Part shown: in pieces, positions 34,440-44,104 of the stretch
Layout: the number at the start of each line of letters is the position of its first letter
How positions within the stretch are numbered: position 1 is the first letter of the stretch
NCBI RefSeq assembly: GCF_016135805.1
Contig: NZ_JADWOX010000002.1
Coordinates: 558,001 to 622,000, forward strand
DNA: 64,000 bases
Reading direction: 5' to 3'
DNA from: Caulobacter hibisci
GTDB lineage: Bacteria > Pseudomonadota > Alphaproteobacteria > Caulobacterales > Caulobacteraceae
The notes under the pieces: model-generated
Told to the model about the DNA's origin: nothing
Databases searched by the model: none
Seen by the model: only the letters and a program-made list of their open reading frames with translations
Made by a program: the position numbers and the translations under genes

Positions 34440-35921
34440 ATGCGTATCGAGTTCGTCACCGCCGACAGCCAGGCCGGCGCCAACGCCGCCCTCGCGGTCC
34501 TGGCCTACGAGGCCGCCGCCCTTTCGCCCGAGGCCAAGGCCGTTAACGACGCCGCCGGCGGCGCGATCGCCCGCGCCGCGGCCGGCGGCCGCTTCATCGG
34601 CGCCAAGGGCCAGGTGCTCGACATCGTCGCGCCCGCCGGCCTCGACGCCGCCCGCGTCGTCGTCATCGGCGTCGATGGGTCCGGCGCGGTCGAGCCGGAG
34701 ACGATCGAGATCGCCGCCGCCCACGCCTACAACGCGGTGAAGACCTCGGGCGTCACCGAACTGCTGCTCAAGCTCGGCGGCGACGCCGAGACCGCCGCCC
34801 GCGTCGCCTTCGGCGTCAAGCTGGCCGCCTATCGCTTCGACAAGTACCGCACCACCGAGAAGGCCGAGAAGAAGCCCTCGGTCGCCACCGTCAAGGTCGC
34901 CGCCGCCGATCCGGCCAAGGCCCAGAAGGCCTTCGCCGCCCTCGAGCCGATCGCCGACGCCATCCTGTTCAGTCGCGACCTGGTCTCCGAGCCGGCCAAC
35001 ATCCTGCATCCGGAAGAGTTCGCCGCCCGCGTGAAGGGCCTGGAAAGCCTGGGCCTGGAGGTCGAGATCCTCGGCGAGGCCGCCATGGCCGAGCTCGGCA
35101 TGGGCAGCCTGCTCGGCGTCGGCCAGGGCAGCGTCCGCGAGAGCCAGCTGGTCATCGCCCGCTGGAACGGCGCGGCCGACAAGTCGGCCCAGCCCATCGC
35201 CTTCGTCGGCAAGGGCGTCTGCTTCGACACCGGCGGCATCTCGATCAAGCCGGCCGACGGCATGGAAGACATGAAGTGGGACATGGGCGGCGCGGCCGCC
35301 GTGGCCGGCGTCATGCACGCCCTGGCCGGCCGCAAGGCCAAGGTCAACGCCATCGGCGTGCTCGGCCTCGTCGAGAACATGCCCGACGGTAACGCCCAGC
35401 GTCCCGGCGACGTCGTCACCTCGATGTCGGGCCAGACCATCGAGGTCATCAACACCGACGCCGAAGGCCGCCTCGTCCTGGCCGACGCCCTCTGGTACAC
35501 GCAGGACCGCTTCAAGCCGAAGTTCATGATCGATCTCGCCACCCTGACCGGCGCGATCATCATCTCGCTGGGCAACGACTACGCCGGCCTGTTCAGCAAC
35601 AACGACGGCCTGTCGGAGAAGCTGCTGGCCGCCGGCGAGTCCGAGCGCGAGCCCCTGTGGCGCCTGCCGCTGCCCAAGGCCTACGAGAAGCAGATCGAAA
35701 GCCCGATCGCCGACATGAAGAACATCGGCGGCCGCCCGGCCGGCTCGATCACCGCCGGCCTGTTCCTGCAGCGCTTCGTCAACGGCGTGCCGTGGGCCCA
35801 CCTCGACATCGCCTCGACCGCCTGGCGCAAGGGCTCGTCCGACCCGACCGTGCCGGACGGCGCGGTGGGCTTCGGCGTGCGCCTGCTCAACCGCCTCGTC
35901 GCCGACGCCTACGAAGGCTGA
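34440..35921 (+). CDS. pepA: Leucyl aminopeptidase (M17)
   Basis: PepA removes N-terminal residues from peptides with two metal ions; in some bacteria it also binds DNA. The 493-residue protein has the catalytic Lys and Asp ligand in GKGVCFDTGGISIKP near 258 and the M17 signature NTDAEGRL at 338-345. The ATG at 34440 is preceded by CAGGAG; the frame runs further upstream without a ribosome site. holC follows 8 bp after the stop. Confidence 0.96.
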   Translation: MRIEFVTADSQAGANAALAVLAYEAAALSPEAKAVNDAAGGAIARAAAGGRFIGAKGQVLDIVAPAGLDAARVVVIGVDGSGAVEPETIEIAAAHAYNAVKTSGVTELLLKLGGDAETAARVAFGVKLAAYRFDKYRTTEKAEKKPSVATVKVAAADPAKAQKAFAALEPIADAILFSRDLVSEPANILHPEEFAARVKGLESLGLEVEILGEAAMAELGMGSLLGVGQGSVRESQLVIARWNGAADKSAQPIAFVGKGVCFDTGGISIKPADGMEDMKWDMGGAAAVAGVMHALAGRKAKVNAIGVLGLVENMPDGNAQRPGDVVTSMSGQTIEVINTDAEGRLVLADALWYTQDRFKPKFMIDLATLTGAIIISLGNDYAGLFSNNDGLSEKLLAAGESEREPLWRLPLPKAYEKQIESPIADMKNIGGRPAGSITAGLFLQRFVNGVPWAHLDIASTAWRKGSSDPTVPDGAVGFGVRLLNRLVADAYEG

Positions 35922-35929
35922 AGCCAGGC

Positions 35930-36391
35930 ATGACTTCCGCCGCGCACTGCGAGATCTGGTTCTACCATCTGGAGCGAAGCAGCGCCGAACAGGTGCTGCC
36001 CGAGCTGCTGGAAAAGACGCTGGGGCGCGGCTGGAAGGCTCTGGTCCGGGGCGGGGATCCGGCGCGCCTCAACGCGCTGGACGCCCACCTCTGGACCTGG
36101 CGCGACGACAGCTTCCTGCCCCACGGCCTGGCCGAGGAGCCCATGGCCGAGCGCCAGCCGGTGCTGCTCAGCGCCGGGCTCGACAACCCGAACGGCGGCG
36201 ATGCGTTGTTCCTGCTCGACGGCGCCGAGCCGGGGGATCTGGGCGACTTCGCGCGCTGCATCCTGCTATTCGACGGCCGTGACGAAGAGGCCCTGCGGCT
36301 GGCGCGGGGCCGCTGGAAGGCGTTCAAGGCGGCCGGCCACCCGGTGTCCTACTGGCAGCAGGCCGAACGCGGATGGGAGAAGAAGGCATGA
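35930..36391 (+). CDS. holC: DNA polymerase III chi subunit
   Basis: HolC links the clamp loader to SSB. The 153-residue protein begins CEIWFYHLERSSAEQVLPELLEKTLGRGWKALVR and includes LWTWRDDSFLPHG near 60, both typical of HolC. It follows pepA directly, the standard pepA-holC pair. The end overlaps the lipoprotein start as ATGA. Confidence 0.94.
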   Translation: MTSAAHCEIWFYHLERSSAEQVLPELLEKTLGRGWKALVRGGDPARLNALDAHLWTWRDDSFLPHGLAEEPMAERQPVLLSAGLDNPNGGDALFLLDGAEPGDLGDFARCILLFDGRDEEALRLARGRWKAFKAAGHPVSYWQQAERGWEKKA

Positions 36392-36726
36392 AGCGGTTCG
36401 GCGTAATTCTGGGTGCGGCGATGATCCTGGCGGCCTGCTCGACGGGCGCGCCCGAACCCGCCCCGCCGCCGCCGCCCGAAACCCCCGTCGCCCCGCCCGC
36501 CATCGCCCTGCCGAAGCCCCCGGAGCCCGAAAAGGACCAGTGCGGCCTCAAGGACGCGCAAACCTTCGTCGGCAAGAACCGCACCGCGCTCCCGGCCCCG
36601 GTCGATCCCTCCCGCTGGCGCGTGGCCTGCACCACCTGCCCGGTGACCATGGACTACCGCCCCGACCGCCTGAACATCCTGTTCAATCCGGACACAGGCG
36701 TGGTGCAGCAAGTGAAGTGCGGCTGA
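36388..36726 (+). CDS. Lipoprotein with peptidase-inhibitor I78-like domain
   Basis: This 112-residue protein has a lipoprotein signal with lipobox LAAC at about residues 15-18. A Pro-rich linker (PEPAPPPPPETPVAPP) follows, then a small domain resembling the I78 inhibitor family: CGLKDAQTFVGKN, then RPDRLNILFNPDTGVVQQVKCG. Further cysteines (CTTC) may form a disulphide. I78 members inhibit serine proteases, so this may guard the envelope. The start overlaps the holC stop, so it may be translated with it. Inhibitory activity is inferred only. Confidence 0.8.
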   Translation: MKRFGVILGAAMILAACSTGAPEPAPPPPPETPVAPPAIALPKPPEPEKDQCGLKDAQTFVGKNRTALPAPVDPSRWRVACTTCPVTMDYRPDRLNILFNPDTGVVQQVKCG

Positions 36727-36741
36727 GGGCGGCCTAAAAAT

Positions 36742-36797
36742 CCCTCTCCCAGAGGGAGAGGGAGGGGCCCGCGCGAAGCGTGGGAGGGTGAGGGGGT
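36742..36797. repeat. REP-type palindrome CCCTCTCCC/GGGAGAGGG
   Basis: A perfect 9-bp stem (36742-36750 with 36754-36762) and a GCGCGAAGCG hairpin follow each other, ending GGGAGGGTGAGGGGG. This is a REP-like unit common in high-GC proteobacteria. It lies 15 bp after the I78 lipoprotein stop and may end the pepA-holC-lipoprotein transcript. Confidence 0.75.
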
Positions 36798-36833
36798 ACG
36801 CCGCTCGCGGTCCTATCCCCGTTCCCCCCACCC

Positions 36834-36927
36834 GTAAAATCCCCGCGAAAGCGGGGACCCAGGCTTTTTCTGCCACCACGGCCCTCGACGATAAAACACC
36901 TGGGCCCCGCTTTCGCGGGGGTTTTAC
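36834..36927. repeat. Inverted pair of CCCCGC-GAAA-GCGGGG units
   Basis: Arms 36834-36863 and 36899-36927 are inverted near-copies, and each contains a CCCCGC stem with a GAAA loop. Each arm ends in GTAAAA/TTTTAC on the outside and CCAGG/CCTGG on the inside. The whole element is a double-hairpin BIME of a family different from the CTTCGACA one. Confidence 0.85.
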
Positions 36928-37481
36928 GGTTTGGGGTGGGCCGTACGCACGCTGCTCACACGGCGAACTCAGAAAAGAGTCCAGCGAACTCAAGGGCCTA
37001 CAACTTTATAACCCCAATCGATCCCCACCCACTCAAACCACCCCCATACTCACAGTCATCCCAGCCATGGGGAGGGCTCTTGGTACCGGCCCAAGTTGCG
37101 GCTGTGATCGCATCGAGCGGGGCCGCTTGGAGCGTCATGGGAAGGGCGGGTTTGCAGGATCGCTCAGAAGGCGTGATTGGGCCGTCAGCCGTTCCGTGAC
37201 GCGACAAGCGGGTCGACAGGCCGGGAACGTTCAAACCGGTTCAACAGGATCAGCCGAGGCCGCGCCGGATTACCGCGGGGCTGTCGATCCTGCCCGTCCG
37301 AGGGCTAGCCGGGCCAATGGCTGAAATAGCGCCTACGCCCCCGGTCCTTCGAGCCAACGATGCGGCGGAGCGGTCTGACGAAGCCGAAACGCTAAAACCC
37401 ATCACGGTCTCCGGGCTCCGCCCGGCCGCTCCGCGCCTTCCCGACCTAACGCGCATTCGCGCGGGAGACCGAAAAGCCGTG

Positions 37482-37607
37482 CCCCTCTCCCCTTGCGGGA
37501 GAGGGTGGCCTGCGAAGCAGGTCGGGTGAGGGGTCTCTCAGAACCGTCCGCGCGACCCCTCATCCGTCGCCTGTCGGCGACACCTTCTCCCGCAAGGGGA
37601 GAAGGAC
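37482..37607. repeat. BIME with two inverted REP units upstream of a hypothetical gene
   Basis: Arm 1 (37482-37533) holds a hairpin with CCTTGCGGGAG and a GCCTGCGAAGCAGGT hairpin, then GGGTGAGGGG. Arm 2 (37557-37606) is an inverted related unit (CCCCTCATCCG, then CACCTTCTCCCGCAAGGGGAGAAGG). It ends 16 bases before the ATG of the small gene at 37623, so it would be in its leader. Confidence 0.8.
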
Positions 37608-37622
37608 GAAGCGGAGAACCCC

Positions 37623-37940
37623 ATGCCCAAGTCCAAGCCCCCGCGCAGCCGCCTGCGTCGCACGCCTAACGGCAAGCCTCTCAATCGCATCAGTCAGCGC
37701 ATGATCGCCGATAGCGAGGCCAACATCGCCTCTCTCCAGCGCATGGTGCGGGACGTCGAGCGCATCGCCCACAAGGCGCCCGCCGACGAACTGGCCAGTT
37801 TTCGCGAGGAAATGAACGAGGGAATCCGCTGCTGGACCAGCGTGCGCAACATTCAGCTGGAATTCCAGAACAACACCAAGCCGGTCTGGCCGGGGATCGT
37901 GAAGGCGCTGGAGGAAGAGGCGGCCCGCCTGAAACGCTAG
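37623..37940 (+). CDS. Small basic hypothetical protein
   Basis: This 105-residue protein is unidentified. It begins with a Lys/Arg/Pro-rich stretch (PKSKPPRSRLRRTPNGK), followed by a mostly helical part with heptad-like patterns (IADSEANIASLQRMVRDVERIAHKAP) and ends ALEEEAARLKR. It has no signal peptide or membrane segment. The ATG follows AAGCGGAGAACCCC. The 3' end overlaps the next gene on the opposite strand by 4 bp. Likely real but function unknown. Confidence 0.65.
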   Translation: MPKSKPPRSRLRRTPNGKPLNRISQRMIADSEANIASLQRMVRDVERIAHKAPADELASFREEMNEGIRCWTSVRNIQLEFQNNTKPVWPGIVKALEEEAARLKR

Positions 37941-38347
37941 CGCTTGCCCACGCCCGGGAACATCGCCACCTCGCCGTCGAACACGCCCAGATAGCCCAGC
38001 TCGCCGAGCAGCGGCGTCAGGTCTTCCAGGGTGTCGGCGCCGGCGCGGGCGGCGGCCAGTTCGCTGGGACGGCCTTCCTGGTCGTGCAGGCGGTAGACCG
38101 TCCACATCTTGCCCTTGGGCGCGGTCGCGCCGGGGGCAAGGTAGCGGTGCTCCCAGCCGACCAGGGCGGGGCTGCGGCCGATCTCGACGTCGAACGGACG
38201 GTCGCGGAAGGCCAGGTCCATCTCCAGCCGGGTGGCCTCGGCCAGCCGCTGGTCCAGCCACTCGGCGAAGGCCTCCAGCACGCTGGCGGCCGACAACCCT
38301 TCCGGGTTGGCGATCACATGGTTGCGACTGGAAAGGGCTGCGCTCAT
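37937..38347 (-). CDS. Hypothetical protein
   Basis: This 136-residue protein is unidentified. It is soluble, with an N-terminal amphipathic region (LEAFAEWLDQRLAEATRLEMDLAFRDRPFDVEIG) and a beta-rich middle with HRYLAPGATAPKGKMWTVYRLHD. The C-terminus is short, LGVFDGEVAMFPGVGKR. The ATG at 38347 is chosen; in-frame alternatives at 38368 (ATG) and 38377 (GTG) exist, none with a clear ribosome site. It lies downstream of the ABC-F gene on the same strand, separated from it by about 100 bp. Confidence 0.7.
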   Translation of the reverse strand: MSAALSSRNHVIANPEGLSAASVLEAFAEWLDQRLAEATRLEMDLAFRDRPFDVEIGRSPALVGWEHRYLAPGATAPKGKMWTVYRLHDQEGRPSELAAARAGADTLEDLTPLLGELGYLGVFDGEVAMFPGVGKR

Positions 38348-38446
38348 GGGTCGCAGTTTTGCGCCCATAGGTGTCACGGAAGGCCTAAACGTCTTGGTTT
38401 ACTGACGTTTACCGCGATTTTTCCGCGCCTCGCCTAAGGTGAAGCT

Positions 38447-40318
38447 CTAGCCCTCGGCCTCGGCCAGCTGCTCGGCCAAGTCCATCCACGCCGCCTCGGC
38501 CTCGTCGAGCTTGGCCTTGGCGTTGTCGCGGCGCTTCTCCAGTTCGGGCACCTTGGCCGGTGTCTTCACATAGAGCTGCGGGTCGGCCAGCTGGGCTTCC
38601 AGCTCGGCCAGGTCGCGGGTCTTGCGGTTGAGCACCTGCTCGGCCGCCTCGACCTTGCGGCGCAGCGGCTCGACGGCGACGGTCTTGCGCGGGGGGGCGG
38701 CGGGCTCGGCCTTGACCGGCTCGCGGGCCACCTGGGTCGGCTTCACCGCCTGCTTGGCGCGGTCGAGCACGAACTTGGCGTAGTCGTCCATGTCGCCGTC
38801 GAACGGCACGACCTTGCCGTCGGCGGCCAGCCAAAGCCGGTCGGCCACCAGCTCCATCAGCGAGCGGTCGTGGGTGATCAGCAGCACCGCGCCCTCGTAG
38901 TCGTTCAGGGCGTCGAGCAGGGCCCGGCGGCTGTCGATGTCGAGGTGGTTGGTCGGCTCGTCGAGGATCAGGACGTGCGGGGCGTCCATGGCCACCAGGT
39001 TCAGCAGCAGACGGGCCCGCTCGCCGCCCGACAGGCTGGCGACCGTGGTCTCCTGCTTGTCGAAGTTCAGGCCCCACTGGGCCAGGCGCGAGCGGCGCGA
39101 GGATTCGCTGGAGTCCGGCATGGCCCGGCGGACGATCTCCAGCGGGGTGTCGTTGGGATCCATCGCCTCGATCTGGTGCTGGTGGAACCAGCCGACCTTC
39201 ATCTTCTTGTCGCGATGCAGCTCGCCCGACTGCACGGTCAGGGCCCCGGCGATCATCTTGGCGAAGGTCGACTTGCCCGCGCCGTTGACGCCCAGCAGGC
39301 CGATGCGGTCGTCCAGGTCCATGCGCAGGTTGAGGTTCTTGAGGATCGAACGGCCGTCCTCGTAGCCGACATTGGCCTTTTCCAGCCTGATCAGCGGCGG
39401 CGGCAGCGGGCGCGGCGGCGAGGGCAGGGTGAAGGGCGCGACGCGCTCCTCGATCGTCGTCGACACCGGCTCCATCTTGGCTAGGCGCTTCATCCGCGAC
39501 TGGGCCTGGGCGGCCTTGGACGCCTTGGCCTTGAAGCGGTCGACGAAGGATTGCAGGTGGGCGCGCTCGGCGTCCTGCTTGGCCTTGGCCGACAATTGCA
39601 GGCGGGCCTTCTCGGCGCGGCGCTTCTCGAAGTCGTCGTAGCCGCCGACATAGAGCTCCAGCTTGCCGCCTGCCAGGTGCAGCATGTGCGTGCAGCTGTT
39701 GTTGAGCAGTTCGCGGTCGTGGCTGACGATCAGGGCGGTGTGCGGATACTTCTTCAGGCGCGCTTCCAGCCACAGGGCGCCTTCGAGGTCGAGATAGTTG
39801 GTCGGCTCGTCGAGCAGCAGCATGTCGGGCTCGGCGAACAGCGCCGCGGCCAGGGCCACGCGCATCCGCCAGCCGCCCGAGAACTCGCTCATCGGCCGTT
39901 GCAGGTCTTCCTGGGTGAAGCCCAGGCCCGCCAGGATTTCCGAGGCCCGCGACGGCGCCGAGTCGGCGTCGATCTCGATCAGCCGGCCCCAGATCTCGCC
40001 CATCTCCTCCGGATCGGCGGTTTCCAGCCGGGTCAGCAGGTCGTGACGCTCCTCGTCGGCCTCCAGCACGGTGTCGAGCAGGGTCACGGGCGTGGCCGGG
40101 TGCTCCTGGTCCACCGAGCCGATGCGGGCGTTCTTGGGCAGGCTGATCTCGTCGCCGGCGGCGACCAGCTGGCCCAGGATCAGCTTGAACAGCGTCGACT
40201 TGCCCACGCCGTTGCGGCCGATCAGCCCGACCTTGGCCCCCGGCGGCAGGCTGACGGTCGCCTTGTCGAAGAACCGGCGTCCCCAGGCGTCGAAAGTAAG
40301 TTCGTTGATCTGAAGCAT
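38447..40318 (-). CDS. ABC-F family ATP-binding protein
   Basis: ABC-F proteins act on the ribosome rather than in transport. The 623 residues hold two ABC domains without membrane segments: Walker [10 protein letters not shown] near 34 with signature EFSGGW near 142, and Walker [10 protein letters not shown] near 342 with SLSGGE near 425. A charged linker between them and a C-terminal coiled coil (about 530-620) follow the Uup/YheS pattern. The ATG at 40318 ([13 protein letters not shown]) fits the family; the frame extends further. It diverges from ndk. Confidence 0.9.
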   Translation of the reverse strand: MLQINELTFDAWGRRFFDKATVSLPPGAKVGLIGRNGVGKSTLFKLILGQLVAAGDEISLPKNARIGSVDQEHPATPVTLLDTVLEADEERHDLLTRLETADPEEMGEIWGRLIEIDADSAPSRASEILAGLGFTQEDLQRPMSEFSGGWRMRVALAAALFAEPDMLLLDEPTNYLDLEGALWLEARLKKYPHTALIVSHDRELLNNSCTHMLHLAGGKLELYVGGYDDFEKRRAEKARLQLSAKAKQDAERAHLQSFVDRFKAKASKAAQAQSRMKRLAKMEPVSTTIEERVAPFTLPSPPRPLPPPLIRLEKANVGYEDGRSILKNLNLRMDLDDRIGLLGVNGAGKSTFAKMIAGALTVQSGELHRDKKMKVGWFHQHQIEAMDPNDTPLEIVRRAMPDSSESSRRSRLAQWGLNFDKQETTVASLSGGERARLLLNLVAMDAPHVLILDEPTNHLDIDSRRALLDALNDYEGAVLLITHDRSLMELVADRLWLAADGKVVPFDGDMDDYAKFVLDRAKQAVKPTQVAREPVKAEPAAPPRKTVAVEPLRRKVEAAEQVLNRKTRDLAELEAQLADPQLYVKTPAKVPELEKRRDNAKAKLDEAEAAWMDLAEQLAEAEG

Positions 40319-40407
40319 GTTGGGAACGCGGGGTTGGCGGGGAGGAGGCGCCCGGCTATAAGCCCGCAACCTCCCAATTCACAAACTTTCTCTGTGAGAT
40401 TTTCGGA

Positions 40408-40827
40408 ATGACCGAACGCACCTTCTCGATCCTGAAGCCCGACGCGACCCGCCGCAACATCACCGGCAAGATCAACGCCGTGATCGAGGAAGCCGGTCTG
40501 CGCATCGTCGCCCAGCGCCGCGTCCACCTGACCGACGCCCAAGCCAAGAAGTTCTACGAAGTGCACGCCGAGCGCCCGTTCTACGGTGAACTCGTCGCCC
40601 AGATGACTGCCGAGCCGGTCGTCGTGCAGGTCCTGGAAGCCGAAGGCGCCGTGGCCAAGTACCGCGAAGTCATGGGCGCCACCAACCCGGACAACGCCGC
40701 CGAAGGCACCATCCGCAAGCTGTTCGCCCTGTCGATTGGCGAAAACTCGGTCCACGGTTCGGACAGCCTCGAGAACGCGGGCATCGAAATCGCCCAGTTC
40801 TTCAAGGACGAAGACATCGTCGGCTAA
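40408..40827 (+). CDS. ndk: Nucleoside diphosphate kinase
   Basis: Ndk exchanges gamma phosphates between NTPs. The 139 residues begin [21 protein letters not shown] and carry the phospho-accepting H116 in ENSVHGSDS. The length is typical. Divergent from the ABC-F gene with 89 bp between; a strong terminator follows. Confidence 0.98.
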   Translation: MTERTFSILKPDATRRNITGKINAVIEEAGLRIVAQRRVHLTDAQAKKFYEVHAERPFYGELVAQMTAEPVVVQVLEAEGAVAKYREVMGATNPDNAAEGTIRKLFALSIGENSVHGSDSLENAGIEIAQFFKDEDIVG

Positions 40828-40850
40828 GGCTTTCGAGCTTTAGCGACGGC

Positions 40851-40883
40851 AAAAGGCCGGCGGGGAAACCCGCCGGCCTTTTT
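40851..40883 (+). terminator. Rho-independent terminator of ndk
   Basis: A perfect 14-bp stem (40851-40864 with 40869-40882) with a four-base loop and a run of T residues lies 23 bp after the ndk stop. It can also work in the opposite direction because A residues begin the stem. Confidence 0.95.
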
Positions 40884-40919
40884 GTTTGGGGTTTGGTGTG
40901 CTGTGGGGCTTGCTTCTCG

Positions 40920-40975
40920 CCACCCCTCCAACCGCCTTCCTCGCCTTCGTGGCGGGGAAGGCAAATATGGGGTGG
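40920..40975 (-). terminator. Large palindrome at the purN end
   Basis: An inner 12-bp stem with one G-T pair (40934-40945 with 40951-40962) sits inside an outer perfect 7-bp stem CCACCCC/GGGGTGG (40920-40926 with 40969-40975). It lies 13 bp past the purN stop, between convergent ndk and purN, and probably ends the purM-purN transcript. Confidence 0.7.
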
Positions 40976-40988
40976 TGAATGAGGGCCC

Positions 40989-41569
40989 TCAAAGCCCTCG
41001 CACGAACGCGCTCAGCACCGCCGGATAGAGCCTGTGCTCTTCCTTCAGCACCCGCACCGCCAGCGCATGGTCATTATCGCCAATCTCAATCGGCACCCGC
41101 GCCTGGCCCAGGATCGGGCCTTCGTCGACCCCCGCCGTGACCAGATGCACCGTGCACCCCGCCTCCGCATCCCCGGCCGCGATGGCGCGGGCGTGGGTGT
41201 CGAGGCCCGGATACTTGGGCAACAGCGACGGATGGATATTGAGCATCCGGCCTTCCCAGGCGTCGACCAGGAACGGCGTTAGAATCCGCATGTAGCCGGC
41301 CAGGGCGATGACCTCGATGCCGCGCTCGCGCAGGGCCGTATCGACCGCGCGCTCATGAGCCTCGCGGTCCTTGCCGAACGGCTTGCTCTCGACGCAAAGA
41401 GCCTCGATCCCGGCCGCCTGGGCCGTCGCCAGACCGCCGGCGTCGGCCTTGTTGGCCAAGACGAGGGCGATCTCGAACGGGCAGGCGGGATCCTGGGCGG
41501 CGCGGACCAGGGCCTCCATGTTGGAGCCCCGGCCCGAGATCAGGGCGGCGACCTTGGTCCTTGCCGTCA

Positions 41570-41570
<1 letters not shown>
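40989..41570 (-). CDS. purN: Phosphoribosylglycinamide formyltransferase
   Basis: PurN transfers a formyl group from 10-formyl-THF to GAR in purine synthesis. The 193-residue protein has GRGSNMEAL (13-21) and the catalytic pair N111 and H113 in NIHPSLLPKYPGLDTHARAI. The ATG at 41570 overlaps the purM stop by one base (TGATG), so translation is coupled. The frame runs further upstream as a shadow of purM. Confidence 0.96.
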
Positions 41571-42619
<1,049 letters not shown>

Positions 42620-42732
42620 CTGTGGTTCCAGGCCCTTCGCGACCCGCCTCGGGCGCTTTGGGACAGAAAAGTGGCTGCTCCGCAACGCTTGACGCTTGCA
42701 GACTCGGGGGTGCGCGAGGCTATTAGCAGCCG

Positions 42733-43902
42733 ATGACGCCGATCACCACCACCGCCGCGCTGGCGGAGTTCTGTAATGGTTTGAAGGGGCAGCCCTTCAT
42801 CGCCGTGGACACCGAGTTCATGCGCGAGACCACCTATTGGCCCAAGCTCTGCTTGATTCAGGTCGCCTCACCGTCTTCGGACGCCGTGATCGATCCGCTG
42901 GCGGACGGCCTCGACCTCGAGCCGCTGCTCGAACTGATGCGCGACGAGACCCTGCTCAAGGTGTTCCACGCCGCCCGTCAGGACGTCGAGATCTTCAACA
43001 ATCTCAAAGCGATGCCGACGCCTTTGTTCGACACCCAGGTGGCCGGCATGGCCGCGGGTTTCGGCGAGCAGATCGCTTATGACGCCCTTGTGCGTCAGAT
43101 GCTGAAGATCGAAATCGACAAGTCGAGCCGCTTCACCGACTGGGCCCGCCGCCCGCTGACCGACGCCCAGCTGGCCTACGCCCTGGCCGACGTGACGCAC
43201 CTGGCGCGGCTGTTCCCGGTGCTGCGCGATCGCCTCCAGGAATCAGGCCGCCTGGCCTGGGTCGAGGAGGAGATGAAGGCGCTGAGCGATCCGGCCGCCT
43301 ACGATGTCGACCCGGAAAAGGCCTGGCGCCGCCTGCGTCCGCGCAAGACCCAAGCCAAGTACCTGGCCGTGTTCAAGGCCGTCTCGGCCTGGCGCGAACG
43401 CACCGCCCAACAGCGCGACCAGCCGCGCGGCCGCATCCTCAAGGACGAGGCCATCGACGAGCTGGCCACCCAGGCCCCGACTTCGCTGGAGGGCCTCAAC
43501 ACCCTGCGCGGCGTGCCCAAGGGCTTCGGTGGCAGCAAGTTCGGTCCGGACCTCCTGGCCGCGATCAAGGCCGCCCTGGCCGATCCCGAGGGCTACGCCC
43601 CCGTGGTCGATAAGCCCGGCCCGCCGCCGCCGCCTTCGGCCGGCGCCGTGGTCGAGCTGCTTAAGGTGCTGCTCAAGGCTCGCGCCGAGGAAGCCGGCGT
43701 GGCCTCCAAGCTGATCGCCACGGTTTCGGATCTCGAGAAGATCGCCGCCGACGACGAAGCCGAGACCCCGGCCCTGCAAGGCTGGCGGCGCGAGGCCTTC
43801 GGCGCCGACGCCCTGAAGATCAAGCGGGGCGAACTGGCCCTGGTGCTCGACGGGACCAAGGTCCGCGTCGTCGAAGTCCGCCGGGCCCCGCGCCCGGCCT
43901 GA
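42733..43902 (+). CDS. rnd: Ribonuclease D
   Basis: RNase D trims tRNA precursors from the 3' end. The 389 residues have the DEDD exonuclease domain (VDTEF with D26 and E28; later [11 protein letters not shown] and the [12 protein letters not shown] segment), then a HRDC domain (about 210-290), and a C-terminal second helical region. It diverges from purM with 113 bp between. Confidence 0.94.
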   Translation: MTPITTTAALAEFCNGLKGQPFIAVDTEFMRETTYWPKLCLIQVASPSSDAVIDPLADGLDLEPLLELMRDETLLKVFHAARQDVEIFNNLKAMPTPLFDTQVAGMAAGFGEQIAYDALVRQMLKIEIDKSSRFTDWARRPLTDAQLAYALADVTHLARLFPVLRDRLQESGRLAWVEEEMKALSDPAAYDVDPEKAWRRLRPRKTQAKYLAVFKAVSAWRERTAQQRDQPRGRILKDEAIDELATQAPTSLEGLNTLRGVPKGFGGSKFGPDLLAAIKAALADPEGYAPVVDKPGPPPPPSAGAVVELLKVLLKARAEEAGVASKLIATVSDLEKIAADDEAETPALQGWRREAFGADALKIKRGELALVLDGTKVRVVEVRRAPRPA

Positions 43903-43913
43903 TCCGAGCTCCA

Positions 43914-43945
43914 GGCGGCGCGGCCCAAAAGAGGGTTGCGCCGCC
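43914..43945 (+). terminator. Hairpin after rnd
   Basis: An 8-bp GC-only stem (43914-43921 with 43938-43945) with an inner CCC/GGG lies 11 bp after the rnd stop. There is no T-run, so this is a weak candidate terminator. Confidence 0.45.
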
Positions 43946-44040
43946 CGCGGGCCGGCGCGAGAGCAATCTCCGCTTTGTGCAAGACGGCACAGCCGCCTTG
44001 CCGCTGACATGTTTTGACAAATTCATTGTGACCTCCGGGC

Positions 44041-44048
44041 GCTATAAC
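44041..44048 (+). promoter_or_regulatory. Candidate Caulobacter -10 element upstream of the hybrid kinase
   Basis: The octamer GCTATAAC matches the Caulobacter housekeeping -10 consensus (GCTANAWC) and lies about 57 bases upstream of the kinase start. A TTGACA lies further upstream but at a non-standard distance, so the -35 is uncertain. Confidence 0.3.
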
Positions 44049-44104
44049 GGCGCCACGGAGATGTCGGCCGTGGGGACGGCCGAAGACTGGGGAACTAGGT
44101 CGAG

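Larger units (their letters stand above)
36727..37622. other. Gene-free 0.9-kb region carrying several palindromic repeats
   Basis: No convincing gene lies here. The two plus-strand and two minus-strand reading frames are short, of low complexity and without ribosome sites. Three palindromic clusters sit at the edges (36742-36797, 36834-36927 and 37482-37607). The 550 bases between them (about 36930-37480) start with an AT-rich stretch near 37000-37020 and then become GC-rich. Their content is unexplained; a decayed gene or a non-coding RNA is possible. Confidence 0.6.

Noticed and set aside
36788-37324. 178-residue plus-strand frame and 78-residue and 68-residue minus-strand frames in the repeat-rich gap
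   Set aside because: They run through palindromic repeats, have no ribosome site and no recognisable domain, and have ordinary low-complexity composition.
37317-37529. 70-residue plus-strand frame; its LRANDAAERSDEAE stretch recalled a tmRNA tag
   Set aside because: It does not match the known Caulobacter tmRNA tag, and no tRNA-like domain is seen around it. The C-terminal part is translated REP sequence.
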